Of a stretch of 64,000 nucleotides of DNA, positions 55,268 to 64,000 are shown piece by piece. The translations under genes and the position numbers were made by a program. This stretch comes from Notolepis coatsorum (taxonomy: Eukaryota; Chordata; Actinopteri; Aulopiformes; Paralepididae), in contig OZ020599.1 in assembly GCA_963971535.1 (NCBI GenBank), positions 93,321,765 through 93,385,764 on the forward strand. The letters are read 5' to 3'. Each line of letters starts with the position of its first letter. Position 1 is the stretch's first letter. A model generated the notes under the pieces. That model saw only the letters and a list, made by a program, of their open reading frames with translations. It did no database searches and had not been told where the DNA came from.

Positions 55268-55520
55268 GCTCTTGCTTTGACGCGCTAGACCAAATTGCTG
55301 GGCAGTAGTCAAGATGGGACAAGACTAAAGATTGTACTACCATTTTAATTGTTGTATTCGTTAGGAGGTAGGCATTTATTCTTATTATGGAGATGTTTCT
55401 ACTCATCCTGGTAACCATGTTATTAATCTGGGTAGACCAAAGTAGTGCCTCGTCAATAGTTACACCCAACAATTTGGCCTCCTTCACTTGTTCAATACCA
55501 GCGTCTTGTAATGAGAGACT
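55268..55520 (-). pseudogene. LINE RT C-terminal region (right part of the split element)
   Basis: The minus-strand frame reads KLLGVTIDEALLWSTQINNM, then VVQSLVLSHLDYCPAIWSSA and SKQELS, a typical post-RT region (LGV.ID..L.W..H and L.YC..IW). It joins directly to KLQLTQNRAAQ at 53134 once the LTR and one target duplication are removed. Confidence 0.82.
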
Positions 55521-55739
55521 CAGTCTATGCTCGCAGTTTTGAGTATATGTGCAAATATATGGTACTAATTAAAATGATTCAAAACAGACTGTGGTGAAAT
55601 GGTTCAAGATAATCTACATGTTGTTTAAATGAAAACATTTTGGAAACATGGCTCACATGGTAAAATCTAATTCAGATGTATCTGTTAGCCCGTTTGTATC
55701 TGTTATTGTGTTCACTTCAGACACCAGCCCCATGCAACT

Positions 55740-55907
55740 CTTTATACTACTCTTAGTACCCTGTAATACCATGTAATAATAATACACTTTATTTGTGTTG
55801 CACATATCACTATGTAATACTCTGTAGCACCATGTCGCACCTTATACTAACATGTAATACTCTGTAGTACCATAGTACTATGTAATACTCTGTAGTACCA
55901 TATAGTA
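55740..55907. repeat. AT-rich minisatellite, 'gtaataccatgtagtactat' type (left part)
   Basis: Repeats of 'accatatagtactatgtaat' and 'actctgtagt', interrupted by a solo LTR and continuing at 56313-56465. Confidence 0.85.
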
Positions 55908-55912
55908 CTATG

Positions 55913-56312
55913 TGTAGTGGCCGCTTGTTGCTCCCCAATGAATCGACAAGTGTCACGATGCACCCACCAGATATTTCCTATACTCAGCAATCAAAGTTGT
56001 GGATGTTGATAAAGTTGAATGTCCAAGCTGCAGCCGATGTAGTTTGCAGGGTTTTATTGTCCAAAGGAAAGATGTATGATGATGAAGTTGAACAGAACAG
56101 TTTGTCAATTGTTTGTTATAGAAGCGGTTCCAACAGTGAAAGCAGGTTTGAGAGTAAATCCTCGGCAGGTGCATGCCCTAGGCTCTGATTAACAGCCTCT
56201 TATAATAGAGGTGGTGTGCCCCCTACTGTTCAAACATAAATACACCATTCAAACATAAATACATCATTACCATATAATACAACTTCTAATAATGTCGGTT
56301 TTGGCTTCTACA
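55913..56312 (-). mobile_element. Solo LTR, 400 bp
   Basis: It is flanked by a 5-bp duplication CTATG (55908-55912, 56313-56317). On the minus strand it begins TGTAGAAGCC and ends GGCCACTACA. 'ctattataagagg' serves as a TATA-like box, and 'ggacaataaaaccctg' as the poly(A) signal downstream. There are no coding genes. It inserted into the AT-rich minisatellite. Confidence 0.85.
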
Positions 56313-56465
56313 CTATGTAATACCCTATAGTACCATATAGTACTATGTAATACTATGTAGTACCATATAGTACTCTGTAGTACCGTGTAGCAGCTTGTAC
56401 TACCATATAGTACTATGAAATACCCTGTATTACCATATAGTACTATGTACTGTAATACTCTGTAA
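56313..56465. repeat. AT-rich minisatellite (right part)
   Basis: Continuation of the array 'accatatagtactatgtaat' after the LTR. Confidence 0.85.
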
Positions 56466-56774
56466 TACACCCATTCATTTTCTATTTGGTCAGATTTGAC
56501 TGGAAACAAAATGGATGTGCAAAGTTTGAATAAAACACTTGTGAATGAATGAATCATTTCATTTATACAGCGCTTTTCTAGACACTAAAAATTTGCTTCA
56601 CAATGTAGAGCGGAAATTGTGGGAGTGGGAAAGGTATTATTAAATGTCTTGGATGGACACGCTCTGTGTGGCTCTACCTTTGCCGTCTACCTCAATCATC
56701 TCCCTCCATGTTGTCCCCACCGTGTCTCTGGCTGTTCCCATGGCAGCAGCCTCTGACGGAGGGAGGGGGACAGC
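56466..56774. other. Short repeat tail and putative 5' UTR of the L3MBTL1-like gene
   Basis: 56545-56630 has 'catttatacagcgcttttct', part of a dispersed element. 56640-56774 precedes the first ATG. An in-frame TGA lies seven codons upstream of that ATG, and 'tgttcccatggcag' could be an acceptor. Confidence 0.4.
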
Positions 56775-56952
56775 ATGATGATGAGCGCCAACGTGGACCT
56801 GGAGGCTCCTGCCATCACGGAGCCAGGCCCTGCCCCCTCTGAGCCCTCCCCCTCCCCCGGGGGCCCCGCCCTCACCTGCAGCAGTGACACCGCGGTGAAG
56901 AAGCCACACCCCCCCCAGCCCCAGGCCACCGCAGCTCTTATACTCCCCGGTG
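56775..56952 (+). CDS. l3mbtl1: L3MBTL1-like gene, first coding exon
   Basis: ATG at 56775 opens MMMSANVDLEAPAITEPGPA and a Pro/Ser-rich stretch to LILPGG. The exon ends on the first G of a codon before a GTGAGG donor at 56953. The phase (1) matches the acceptor of the next exon at 57941 exactly. The start is supported by an upstream in-frame stop. The low-complexity N-terminus alone is not diagnostic; the name depends on exons 2 and 3. L3MBTL1 is a nuclear MBT-repeat chromatin reader that compacts nucleosomes with mono- and dimethylated histone lysines; the MBT repeats would lie beyond these exons. Confidence 0.55.
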
Positions 56953-57079
56953 GTGAGGACTCACATGTAACCTATTCGATTTTTTTAATGGACCTATCTC
57001 AAGCCCCGCCCTCTTTTCCTTTGTCTGAGGGAAGCAACGGTTGTGATTGGAGGATCAAGAAAAGAGGCAGAGGCTTGAG

Positions 57080-57345
57080 ATAGGCCATGGCGAGGCTTGA
57101 GATAGGAATGTGAAGGGCTAAAACTAGGTAAAAATCTACAAAGGGCTCTATTAAAAATATGTGTTTTGAGGCCCTTTTTAAAAGCATCCACAGTCCGTGG
57201 TGCTCTCAGGTGGTCAGGGAGAGCATTCCACAGACTGGGAGCGGATGAGCAGAAAGCCCGATCTCCCATGGTGTGGAAGTTTGGTCCTTGGGTGCTGGAG
57301 GAGGTTTGCCTGGCCGGAGCGGAGATGTCGTGAGGAGGATTGAGG
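57080..57345 (-). pseudogene. L2-like LINE ORF C-terminus fragment
   Basis: Minus-strand frame: TMGDRAFCSSAPSLWNALPD, then HLRAPRTVDAFKKGLKTHIF. This is the characteristic last 70 residues of L2-group LINE proteins. Nothing upstream of this part is present. Confidence 0.88.
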
Positions 57346-57357
57346 GGTGATGATTTA

Positions 57358-57472
57358 TTTAACCCTTTCACTGCCACACTACAGAAGGTTAACTAGTGTG
57401 AAAGGGTTAACCTTCTGTAGTGTGGTTGTGAAAGGGTTAACGCTTTGTCGTGTGGCAGTGAAAGGGTTAACC
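57358..57472. repeat. TTAA palindromic array (second locus)
   Basis: 'ttaaccctttcactgccaca' and 'ctacagaaggttaac', then 'gtgaaagggttaaccttctg' and further units identical to the array at 50033-50205. The first unit is inverted relative to the rest. Confidence 0.85.
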
Positions 57473-57724
57473 CCAGCCACTCAACCTCCAGCTGCTCCAG
57501 CGGAGTTGCTCAGTTGCCAACATACTGTATACTGTAGCACTTGAGAGTGTGACTGATTGGCTATCCGTGAGTGTGTGTACTTAATTATTATCAAATGACT
57601 GATAATGTCATTAGTTGTGATAGTTATGTCAATTATGTTTAGCACAGGAGTGTTTTCATGTACTCACACGCTCACAGATTATCAATTGGACTCTGAAAAC
57701 ATCAAACTAGAACTTGTTACGTTA

Positions 57725-57731
57725 CTCTCTC

Positions 57732-57773
<42 letters not shown>

Positions 57774-57816
57774 ACTCTGTCTGTCTGTCCTCCACCTCTC
57801 TCTCTATCTCTCCCTA

Positions 57817-57860
<44 letters not shown>

Positions 57861-57940
57861 ACTCTGTCTGTCTGTCTGTCCTCCACCTCTCTCTCTCTCT
57901 ATCTTTCCCTATCCCTCTCTCTCTCTCCCTCTCTCTCCAG
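57725..57940. repeat. (CT)n-rich microsatellite
   Basis: CT dinucleotide blocks are broken by 'gtctcactctgtctgtctgt' and 'ctccacctctctc' phrases in a duplicated arrangement (about 57725-57800 and 57815-57900). The run directly precedes the acceptor of the next exon. Confidence 0.95.
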
Positions 57941-58122
57941 CCCCCAACACACACAAGCTAGAGTTGACTCCAGGTGTTCTAGTGGCAGACCAAGGTAAAT
58001 GGGGCGTGGCTAGTGAGACCGCCACGCCCACTCTAGCGGCCCAGGTGGGCGGGGCCTGTAGCATTGTCCATGTGCTGGAGTGGAAGGAGGCCATGGCCAT
58101 TCTACCCAGCAGCAACATCAAG
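57941..58122 (+). CDS. l3mbtl1: L3MBTL1-like gene, second coding exon
   Basis: A 182-nt exon between CTCCAG and GTAAGC. It encodes PNTHKLELTPGVLVADQGKW, then GVASETATPTLAAQVGG and CSIVHVLEWKEAMAILPSSN with IK at the end. The last part resembles the 'V...WK.G...LPGS.LKF' segment found before the zinc finger and MBT repeats in L3MBTL1/L3MBTL3. The entry phase (1) and exit phase (0) fit the neighbouring exons. The 182-nt open frame with two good splice sites strongly supports a real exon; the gene name is by resemblance. Confidence 0.65.
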
Positions 58123-58329
58123 GTAAGCAGGGCCGTACATTCATTCACTCATTTGATTTATTTATTTAAACATGGTTCCTGTTCCTGTAGCAGAATAAAG
58201 AGAAGATGAGTTTTAAAGAAGAGGAAACTGAAAAGGAATGGAATGTATAGAGATGGGAAATTAAAAGGAGACAGAGGAGGAAGACATTTAAATTAATCTT
58301 TTTCTCTTCAGCACCTAGACTGCCCTTAA

Positions 58330-58963
<634 letters not shown>

Positions 58964-58988
58964 GCGTGCGTGCGTGTGCGTGTTGTAG

Positions 58989-59118
58989 TTCTGTGTGAGT
59001 GAGGTGGGGGCTCTGAGTTCCCTCATCACCCCAGGGACCAGTAGCAGCACTGCTGAACAAACCGCAGGGACTTCTGGGAAATCAGCCAAGCCAGAAAACA
59101 CACCACCAGAGACAACAG
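58989..59118 (+). CDS. l3mbtl1: L3MBTL1-like gene, third coding exon
   Basis: After 'gcgtgttgtag', 130 nt encode FCVSEVGALSSLITPGTSSS, then a Thr/Glu/Ser-rich linker to NTPPETT plus one base; the donor is GTAACG. FCVSEVGAL lines up with the F-x-V-x-E-F/V-G-A-L phrase that follows LPGS.LK in L3MBTL proteins. Phase 0 on entry joins SSNIK to FCVSE. Later exons (zinc finger, MBT repeats, SAM) are not found before the window end. Confidence 0.62.
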
Positions 59119-59553
59119 GTAACGGAATAACAGACATCTGTCAAGTTGTTCACCATATTTAAGCCACTATCACAATTGTAGTTCTATTTCTGGTTGCTGA
59201 ACTACAAAGATGCTAGCTAGTGTGTGGATATTCACAAACCGAATAAACAAAACATTTGTATCGACAAAACCTCTCATTCTCCTTGTAACAAAAGATAGTT
59301 GTGAAGAATAAGAATTAGTGGCTTGCCGTTTTTCATTCAAAATTGACGGACATCGAAGGCTAATATATCCTTTTCTAGATACTGTGTCACGCGCACATGG
59401 GAAATGGAATTACAAAAGTGTCAAGCTGGCAGCGTTCCTTGTTGCCTGGAAACATGAGGTGAATATGGATAGAGATAATGTTTTTAGTCCTATGATTATT
59501 GACAACAAGTTACCAGGTGTTTAATGTAATCAAACACAATCCAGGCTGTTATG
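59119..59553. other. l3mbtl1: Intron start, nothing recognised
   Basis: No repeat family or exon is identified. Confidence 0.5.
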
Positions 59554-59557
59554 TTAA

Positions 59558-60494
59558 CACTTTGAGCGCCACGCCTGGTTTTCCGTTTTACCGCTTGAAT
59601 GCCACCATCGGCGCCAATGTTAACGTTAATATCGCCTAATCTATGTTTAAAATTATGGCTATGTGTCTAATCTGCCCATCGCATTATCAAAGACTATTTT
59701 CCAGTCAGTGCTGTGAAGGCAGATTGTTTTTTTATCGCGTCGTTTCCGTTTCAGAGCAGTTAGAAAAGCCCCCGTTTTGATATAAAAAAACAGCTCATTC
59801 TGGAGCATTCTATGAAAATCGTCTTTTAGTGGAATATTCCACAACGTTGATATTCGTCTGCCTTTTTATGAATCGTTTTCAAATAAACACTAGATGATCA
59901 ATATTATACGTGCACGCAAGCACATTACGGCCGCGCACTGATAATCGCTCCGTTGATTTCCTCACGGACTTTTACAGTGAAACCGAAAGAAGACATTTCA
60001 CAAAACAGCTTATAACTTCATCAAACTTACTCTGATTATCCTACCACTGATAACATAGAGTCCTTACCTGACATCAGATGGTATCCAACTGGTATATTCC
60101 AATTCCTGATCACCATTCGAAAAAATCGATACGTGTATGGATCCAACGCGATACAGTAGAACTCCATGATCCGCGGGGCTCTGAGGCTCCAGAATGAACT
60201 CTGGTAACCCCGGCTGGATCAGTGAACTGGAAAATGTGGAGTACCGGATTTTTTTCCCCATTCATTTTCATTGAGTCCATTCCAAAATCACTTATGTCAT
60301 CTGGGAGACGACAGGGGGCGCTTTTTTCCACAGTGATCGCCGGCGCCCCTCGGCTATACTCGGGTAGGCTCGGGTGATGCAATAATTTTTCAGATCTAAG
60401 AAAAGAAAAAAAAAAAAAATCAGAGAAATCTCGTGAGTGGCATTCTACGTTACTATTAAAAACCCTAGAAATCTCGTGAGTGGCACTCAAAGTG
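59558..60494 (-). mobile_element. piggyBac-like element, copy c, 937 bp
   Basis: TTAA duplications flank it (59554-59557, 60495-60498). The inverted ends are 'cactttgagcgccac' on the left and, inverted, 'cactttgagtgccac' on the right. The reverse complement shares the 'gatcaggaattggaatat' ... 'tcaggtaagga' block and 'cccgagtatag' with copies a and b, so it lies in the opposite orientation. No transposase ORF. Confidence 0.88.
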
Positions 60495-60559
60495 TTAAAG
60501 GGCCAAAAAAAAACGCTGCTGATTTATTTTGCACATAATCCCACACACATCCAAAAAGT

Positions 60560-60830
60560 AAGCAGTTTTGCACACATTAATTTTGTTTGACAGTTATTGA
60601 GAGTAAATTAGTTTGAATATGGCCACCAGTGATGTCATCATCCTTGTGTTGTGTTAATTACAGTTCAATGAAATTATAGGGTAGCAGTCCCTATAAGACC
60701 AGACGATATTGCTGTTAATGAACACAACACAAGGATTCAATGTCCCCAACGACATCACTGGTGGCCATGTTCAAACCGATTTACTCTCAATAAATGCCTA
60801 ACTAAACAAATGTGTGCAAAACTGTTTAGA
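60560..60830. mobile_element. Imperfect foldback element
   Basis: The arms 'ttttgcacacattaattttg' and 'gtttgaatatggccaccagt', with 'atccttgtgttgtgttaat', on the left recur inverted on the right ('attaatgaacacaac'-type, 'actggtggccatgttcaaac', 'aatgtgtgcaaaa'). The loop is around 60680-60700. No ORF; the boundaries are approximate. Confidence 0.75.
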
Positions 60831-60889
60831 GTCTAAGATAAGATAAGAATAAGATATTCCCACTGGGTAGAGGAGAGGTACAGGTACAG

Positions 60890-61080
60890 ATACATTACAT
60901 TACATTTACATTTAGTCATTTAGCTGACGCTTTTATCCAAAGCGACTTACAAGTTCTGTACAACAAGTCATCAGGAAGGGTACAACTCTATCAGCTGAGT
61001 AACAATGTTCATCAAAGTGTTGCGTGCTACAGTGTAGGTTAGTTTATTAGGACAAGTGCATGACAGTAAGGTTAGTTAGG
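60890..61080. mobile_element. Dispersed teleost repeat ('gacgcttttatccaaagcga' type)
   Basis: 'acatttagtcatttagctga', 'cgcttttatccaaagcgact' and 'tacaagttctgtac' form a very common fish repeat motif; the tail of the same motif is at 2565-2620. The family name is uncertain. Confidence 0.6.
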
Positions 61081-62689
61081 GTTAGGTTTTTTATTCTTTT
61101 ATTTATTTTTTTAATTTCAGATAATGGTTGAAGAAGAAGTGCGTCTGAAGTCACAAAGGTCTCTGTCCTGGTTCTGATGGGTCAGAACCAGCTTGATCGT
61201 CCTCTGCGTTGTGAATTGAAGTCCCCTAAAAACCCTTGTACTCTCAAAAGACCAAAAGGTCTTGTTCGACGACAGCTGAGCAGCAGGAGAAATGAAGAGG
61301 AGAAGGTGTACTGGCAGCTGTTTAATCAAAGTTCAGTGTATATACAAATTACAATAAAGAACACTATAAAAGATTCAAGGTACCGGAGCCCTATGCCGCT
61401 CGTCCTCCTAAGAAAGCAGATTAAATAATGATAGTTGATAAGTTGTTGATGGTCTTTGTTCTCTGGCTGATGAACAAAGCAGTCTGTTTTTCCCTCCAAA
61501 AAGTTCTTTGTCTCTTCTCCTCTGCCCGCGTCGTCCGCTGTGTGAAAAGGTGGGGTGTTGTCCTGGTGGTTTCGTGTCAGAGTGTCCCTCCACCGTCACA
61601 ACACCCCCCTTATATCAAAAGCCTGGAGTCTCTGCGTGATGTCACCAGAGTGACGTCAGCAGATGTGTTCCTCCAATCCCAGGCCTCTCTAAGTTTGAAT
61701 TTGAAATAGGAGGTTGTCCTCAGCAAGCCAACCCTCTATTTCCTTTGTTTTCCAGTCAAAGAACAAACACCGTCTAACTAACATAATACTTTGGTTGTTG
61801 ATCTCAAGATATATATATTCGAATTGAGATTGATTACATAAACACAGAGATATCATAATTGAACAGTTTATCTTGATGCTTCATGAGTATCACAGTCTGT
61901 TACCATTAAGCCTAGTTTCAACCTAAGTAAAACTAGTCTTTCTATGCAGGGGATTAAGTCTTCAACACAGTCTTTCTGGCTTTCATTGAATAGCTACAAA
62001 CAGTTTATACTTAGCGTTCATTAATAATATGTTCCCTCATGATTTACCAAGATTCTTTAACCTAAAAACCACATTGTGTTGAGTGATTGCCTCTGAGCTA
62101 GTATAATCACATCATATAATTACACCATTCTATTCAGCCTCATCAGTCCAGCCTAACAGTCATATATGCAGGTATTTCACATTGATGGTAAACCTCCTAC
62201 CTCAGTAAACACACATTTAAGTTATTTAACTCAACTTTAAACGGTCTAGGTATTTCTTTAACCTCTTTATTCTTTTCTATGTGGGATTACTTACTTGGAG
62301 ACCAAATGGTAGTCTCATGTGTTTAACTAGGGCTTATCTGAAATCCTTCCTGTCCCCCACCCTGAAGAAACCAGGTGGCTCTTTTGTTCTAGAACCCCCG
62401 AAGGGCTTATTCAAACAGTTCTTTATCTTTTACAGCCGGCTGTTGAGTGGCCCGACACACAACCTTTTGTGAGGGTTCTTGCGTTAGTAAACAACCCTAT
62501 CTATTTAGAGAGACAGGGCCAAAGGGCAGAGTAATTTAATCGCCAGAAGAATGTAACTTCCCCCTACTGTCCCAACTGCTTTGGCCCTTTGGTTGACTGA
62601 CTAGGACAGCTGTTTTCTGATCAAAGCTTAATCTTATGACCTTTTCTATTAGGAACATTTTTCCAATACAGTTTAGGATTTATGTTCTA
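61081..62689. other. No recognised feature
   Basis: It would lie in the next intron of the L3MBTL1-like gene. Frames at 61177-61428 and 61428-61709 lack motifs and splice support. The CT-rich segment around 61490-61615 ending 'caccgtcacaaca' could be an LTR edge, but I found no partner or duplication. Confidence 0.45.
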
Positions 62690-63688
62690 TCAAATAATAC
62701 TACACGTCTTTAGTCGACGGCGAAAGATTGGACGGGTTTCAGCTGTCCTAACTGGGGTGGGTAGTTCATTCCACCATTGTGGGGCAAGGACTGAGAATAG
62801 GCGACTTCTCTTTGATGACCCTCCCGGAGCTTGGATAGGAGTAGGTCTGAGGCGGTCAGAAGATGCAGAGCGTAGGGGTCTTGAGGGTGTGTAGTTAGAG
62901 ACCATTGACCGGAGGTAGGCGGGAGCGGTTCCCTTTGCCGCACAGTATGCCAGGTTGAGGGCCTTGAAGCGGATTCGTGCAGCAATGTGGAGCCAGTGCA
63001 GGTCCCTAAGAAGTGGGGTGACATCGGCCGACTTCGGTAGGTTTGAGATCAGGCGTGCCGCTGCGTTCTGAATGAGTTGAAGAGGCTTGGTGGCAGTGGT
63101 CGGGAGGCCAGCAAGCAGTGCGTTACAGTAGTCGAGGCGGGAGATGACTGTTGATTGGACGAGGAGTTGGGTGACTTCTTTTGTCAGGAAGGGGCGGATC
63201 CTTCTGACGTTGCTCAGGAGGAATCTGCAGGTTCTGGTTGTCGCTGCGATGTGAGCAGAGAAGTTCAACTGGTCGTCGAGCACAACACCAAGGTTCTTGG
63301 CGGTCGGGGACGCGGTCACAGCTGCATTCTCGACTGTGATGGAAAGGTCGGTCAGGGGGGAGGATTTGGCCGGCAGGTGGAGCAATTCTGTTTTGCTTAG
63401 GTTCAGTTTGAGGTGGTTGGTCGTCATCCAGGCGGAGATGTCGGACAGACAGGCCGAGATCCGCTCAGAGACGTGGATATCTGAGGGAGGGAAGGAGAGG
63501 AAGAGTTGAGTATCATCGGCATAACAATGATACGAGAAGCCATGAGGCGTGATAATGTTACCCAGTGATTTAGTGTAGAGGGAGAAGAGAAGGGGTCCTA
63601 GGACCGGGGTCCCTCTCCATGACACTTGGTAGGAGCGGTCATTGAGGTATGATGTCAGCCATGTCAGTGCAGAGCCAGCCACTCCCAT
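62690..63688 (-). pseudogene. L2-like RT with deletion at the VPQG motif
   Basis: The minus-strand frame carries SYLNDRSYQVSWRGTPVLGP, YADDTQLFLSF (catalytic YADD) and NLGVVLDDQLNFSAHI. The C-terminal APAYLRSMVSNYTPSRPLRS and WWNELPTPVRTAE follow. Between SYQVSW and TPVLGPLLF the usual substrate-binding segment with a PQG motif is missing, so the protein would be defective although the frame remains open. Confidence 0.88.
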
Positions 63689-64000
63689 TCCTGCGAGGGC
63701 CGCGAGGAGGATCTGATGGTTGACTGTGTCGAAGGCTGCAGATAGATCTAGGAGAATAAGGACAGAGGAGAGGCCTTTCGCTTTTGCTAAGTGAAGTGCC
63801 TCTGTGACCGCAATGAGGGCCGTTTCTGTGGAGTGGCCAGTTCGGAAGCCAGACTGATTAGGGTCTAGGTGGAGGTCATTCTGTAAGAGATAAGCAGTAA
63901 GTTGGTTGGATACAGCACGTTCAAGTGTTTTAGAAAGGAAGGAGAGAAGAGAGACAGGACGATAGTTGCCTATGACGGTGGGGTTCAGGGTTGGCTTTTT
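62690..64000 (-). mobile_element. L2-like LINE, minus strand, cut by window end
   Basis: The RT region and ORF C-terminus are present; the 5' part runs off the window. The minus-strand frame near 63700-64000 contains NYRPVSLLSFLSKTLERAV, QSGFR and AAFDTVNHQILL, typical of L2/CR1 RT. Confidence 0.88.

Larger units (their letters stand above)
56953..57940 (+). other. l3mbtl1: Intron of the L3MBTL1-like gene, filled with repeats
   Basis: GTGAGG...CTCCAG. It contains a minus-strand L2 fragment (about 57080-57345), a TTAA palindromic array (57358-57472) and a (CT)n-rich run (57725-57940) that forms the polypyrimidine tract. Confidence 0.65.

Noticed and set aside
57605..57998. Ser/Leu-rich frames at the (CT)n run
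   Set aside because: They are low-complexity translation of CT repeats upstream of a real exon in another frame.
61177..61709. Two 83-93 codon frames in the last intron
   Set aside because: No recognisable motif, no splice sites in phase with the L3MBTL1-like exons.

Overview
The window looks like a teleost fish genome. It holds spliced vertebrate genes with GT-AG introns buried in fish-type transposons: Tx1/L1, L2/CR1-like and Rex1-like LINEs, a BEL/Pao LTR element, tRNA-derived SINEs, TTAA-target (piggyBac-like) elements and a hAT-like element, plus long (CA)n, (TG)n and (CT)n runs. There are no prokaryotic features. Gene names come from protein motifs I recognise; no database search was possible.

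Layout. 1-2516 is the 5' part of an inverted Tx1/L1 LINE; SINEs and a (CA)n run follow to 4730. Between 4786 and 14946 lies the 3' half of an eif2s2 (eIF2-beta) gene on the + strand: three clean exons, a 28-nt exon piece, then a 2.86-kb LINE with an open RT frame placed inside the C-terminal zinc-ribbon coding sequence, then the rest of that sequence and the 3' UTR. Its large intron holds a Russian-doll insertion (piggyBac-like, then SINE, then hAT-like, then LINE tails). From 15.4 to 20.8 kb there are foldback and other DNA elements, a SINE with an internal minisatellite, and unremarkable sequence.

20998-31106 is a minus-strand Rex1-like LINE split by an almost complete BEL/Pao retrotransposon (21126-29681; LTRs nearly identical, open pol, but the integrase N-terminal half is deleted in frame). 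At the Rex1 5' edge sits a full-length Tx1/L1 LINE (31107-38437) with both ORFs intact and a 17-bp target duplication. 38.4-56.7 kb is repeat-rich sequence with R2/NeSL-like endonuclease debris, a broken RS-domain coding remnant, SINEs, TTAA MITEs and two solo LTRs; the larger LTR carries a GC-rich minisatellite.

From 56775 a second gene begins on the + strand. Three phase-compatible exons resemble the N-terminal part of L3MBTL1 and continue past 59118. Human EIF2S2, SRSF6 and L3MBTL1 all map to chromosome 20q, so the gene content fits a shared syntenic block. The window ends in a decayed L2-like LINE on the minus strand. The most notable observation is the interrupted eif2s2 zinc ribbon, whose reading frame runs straight into a 760-codon reverse transcriptase.
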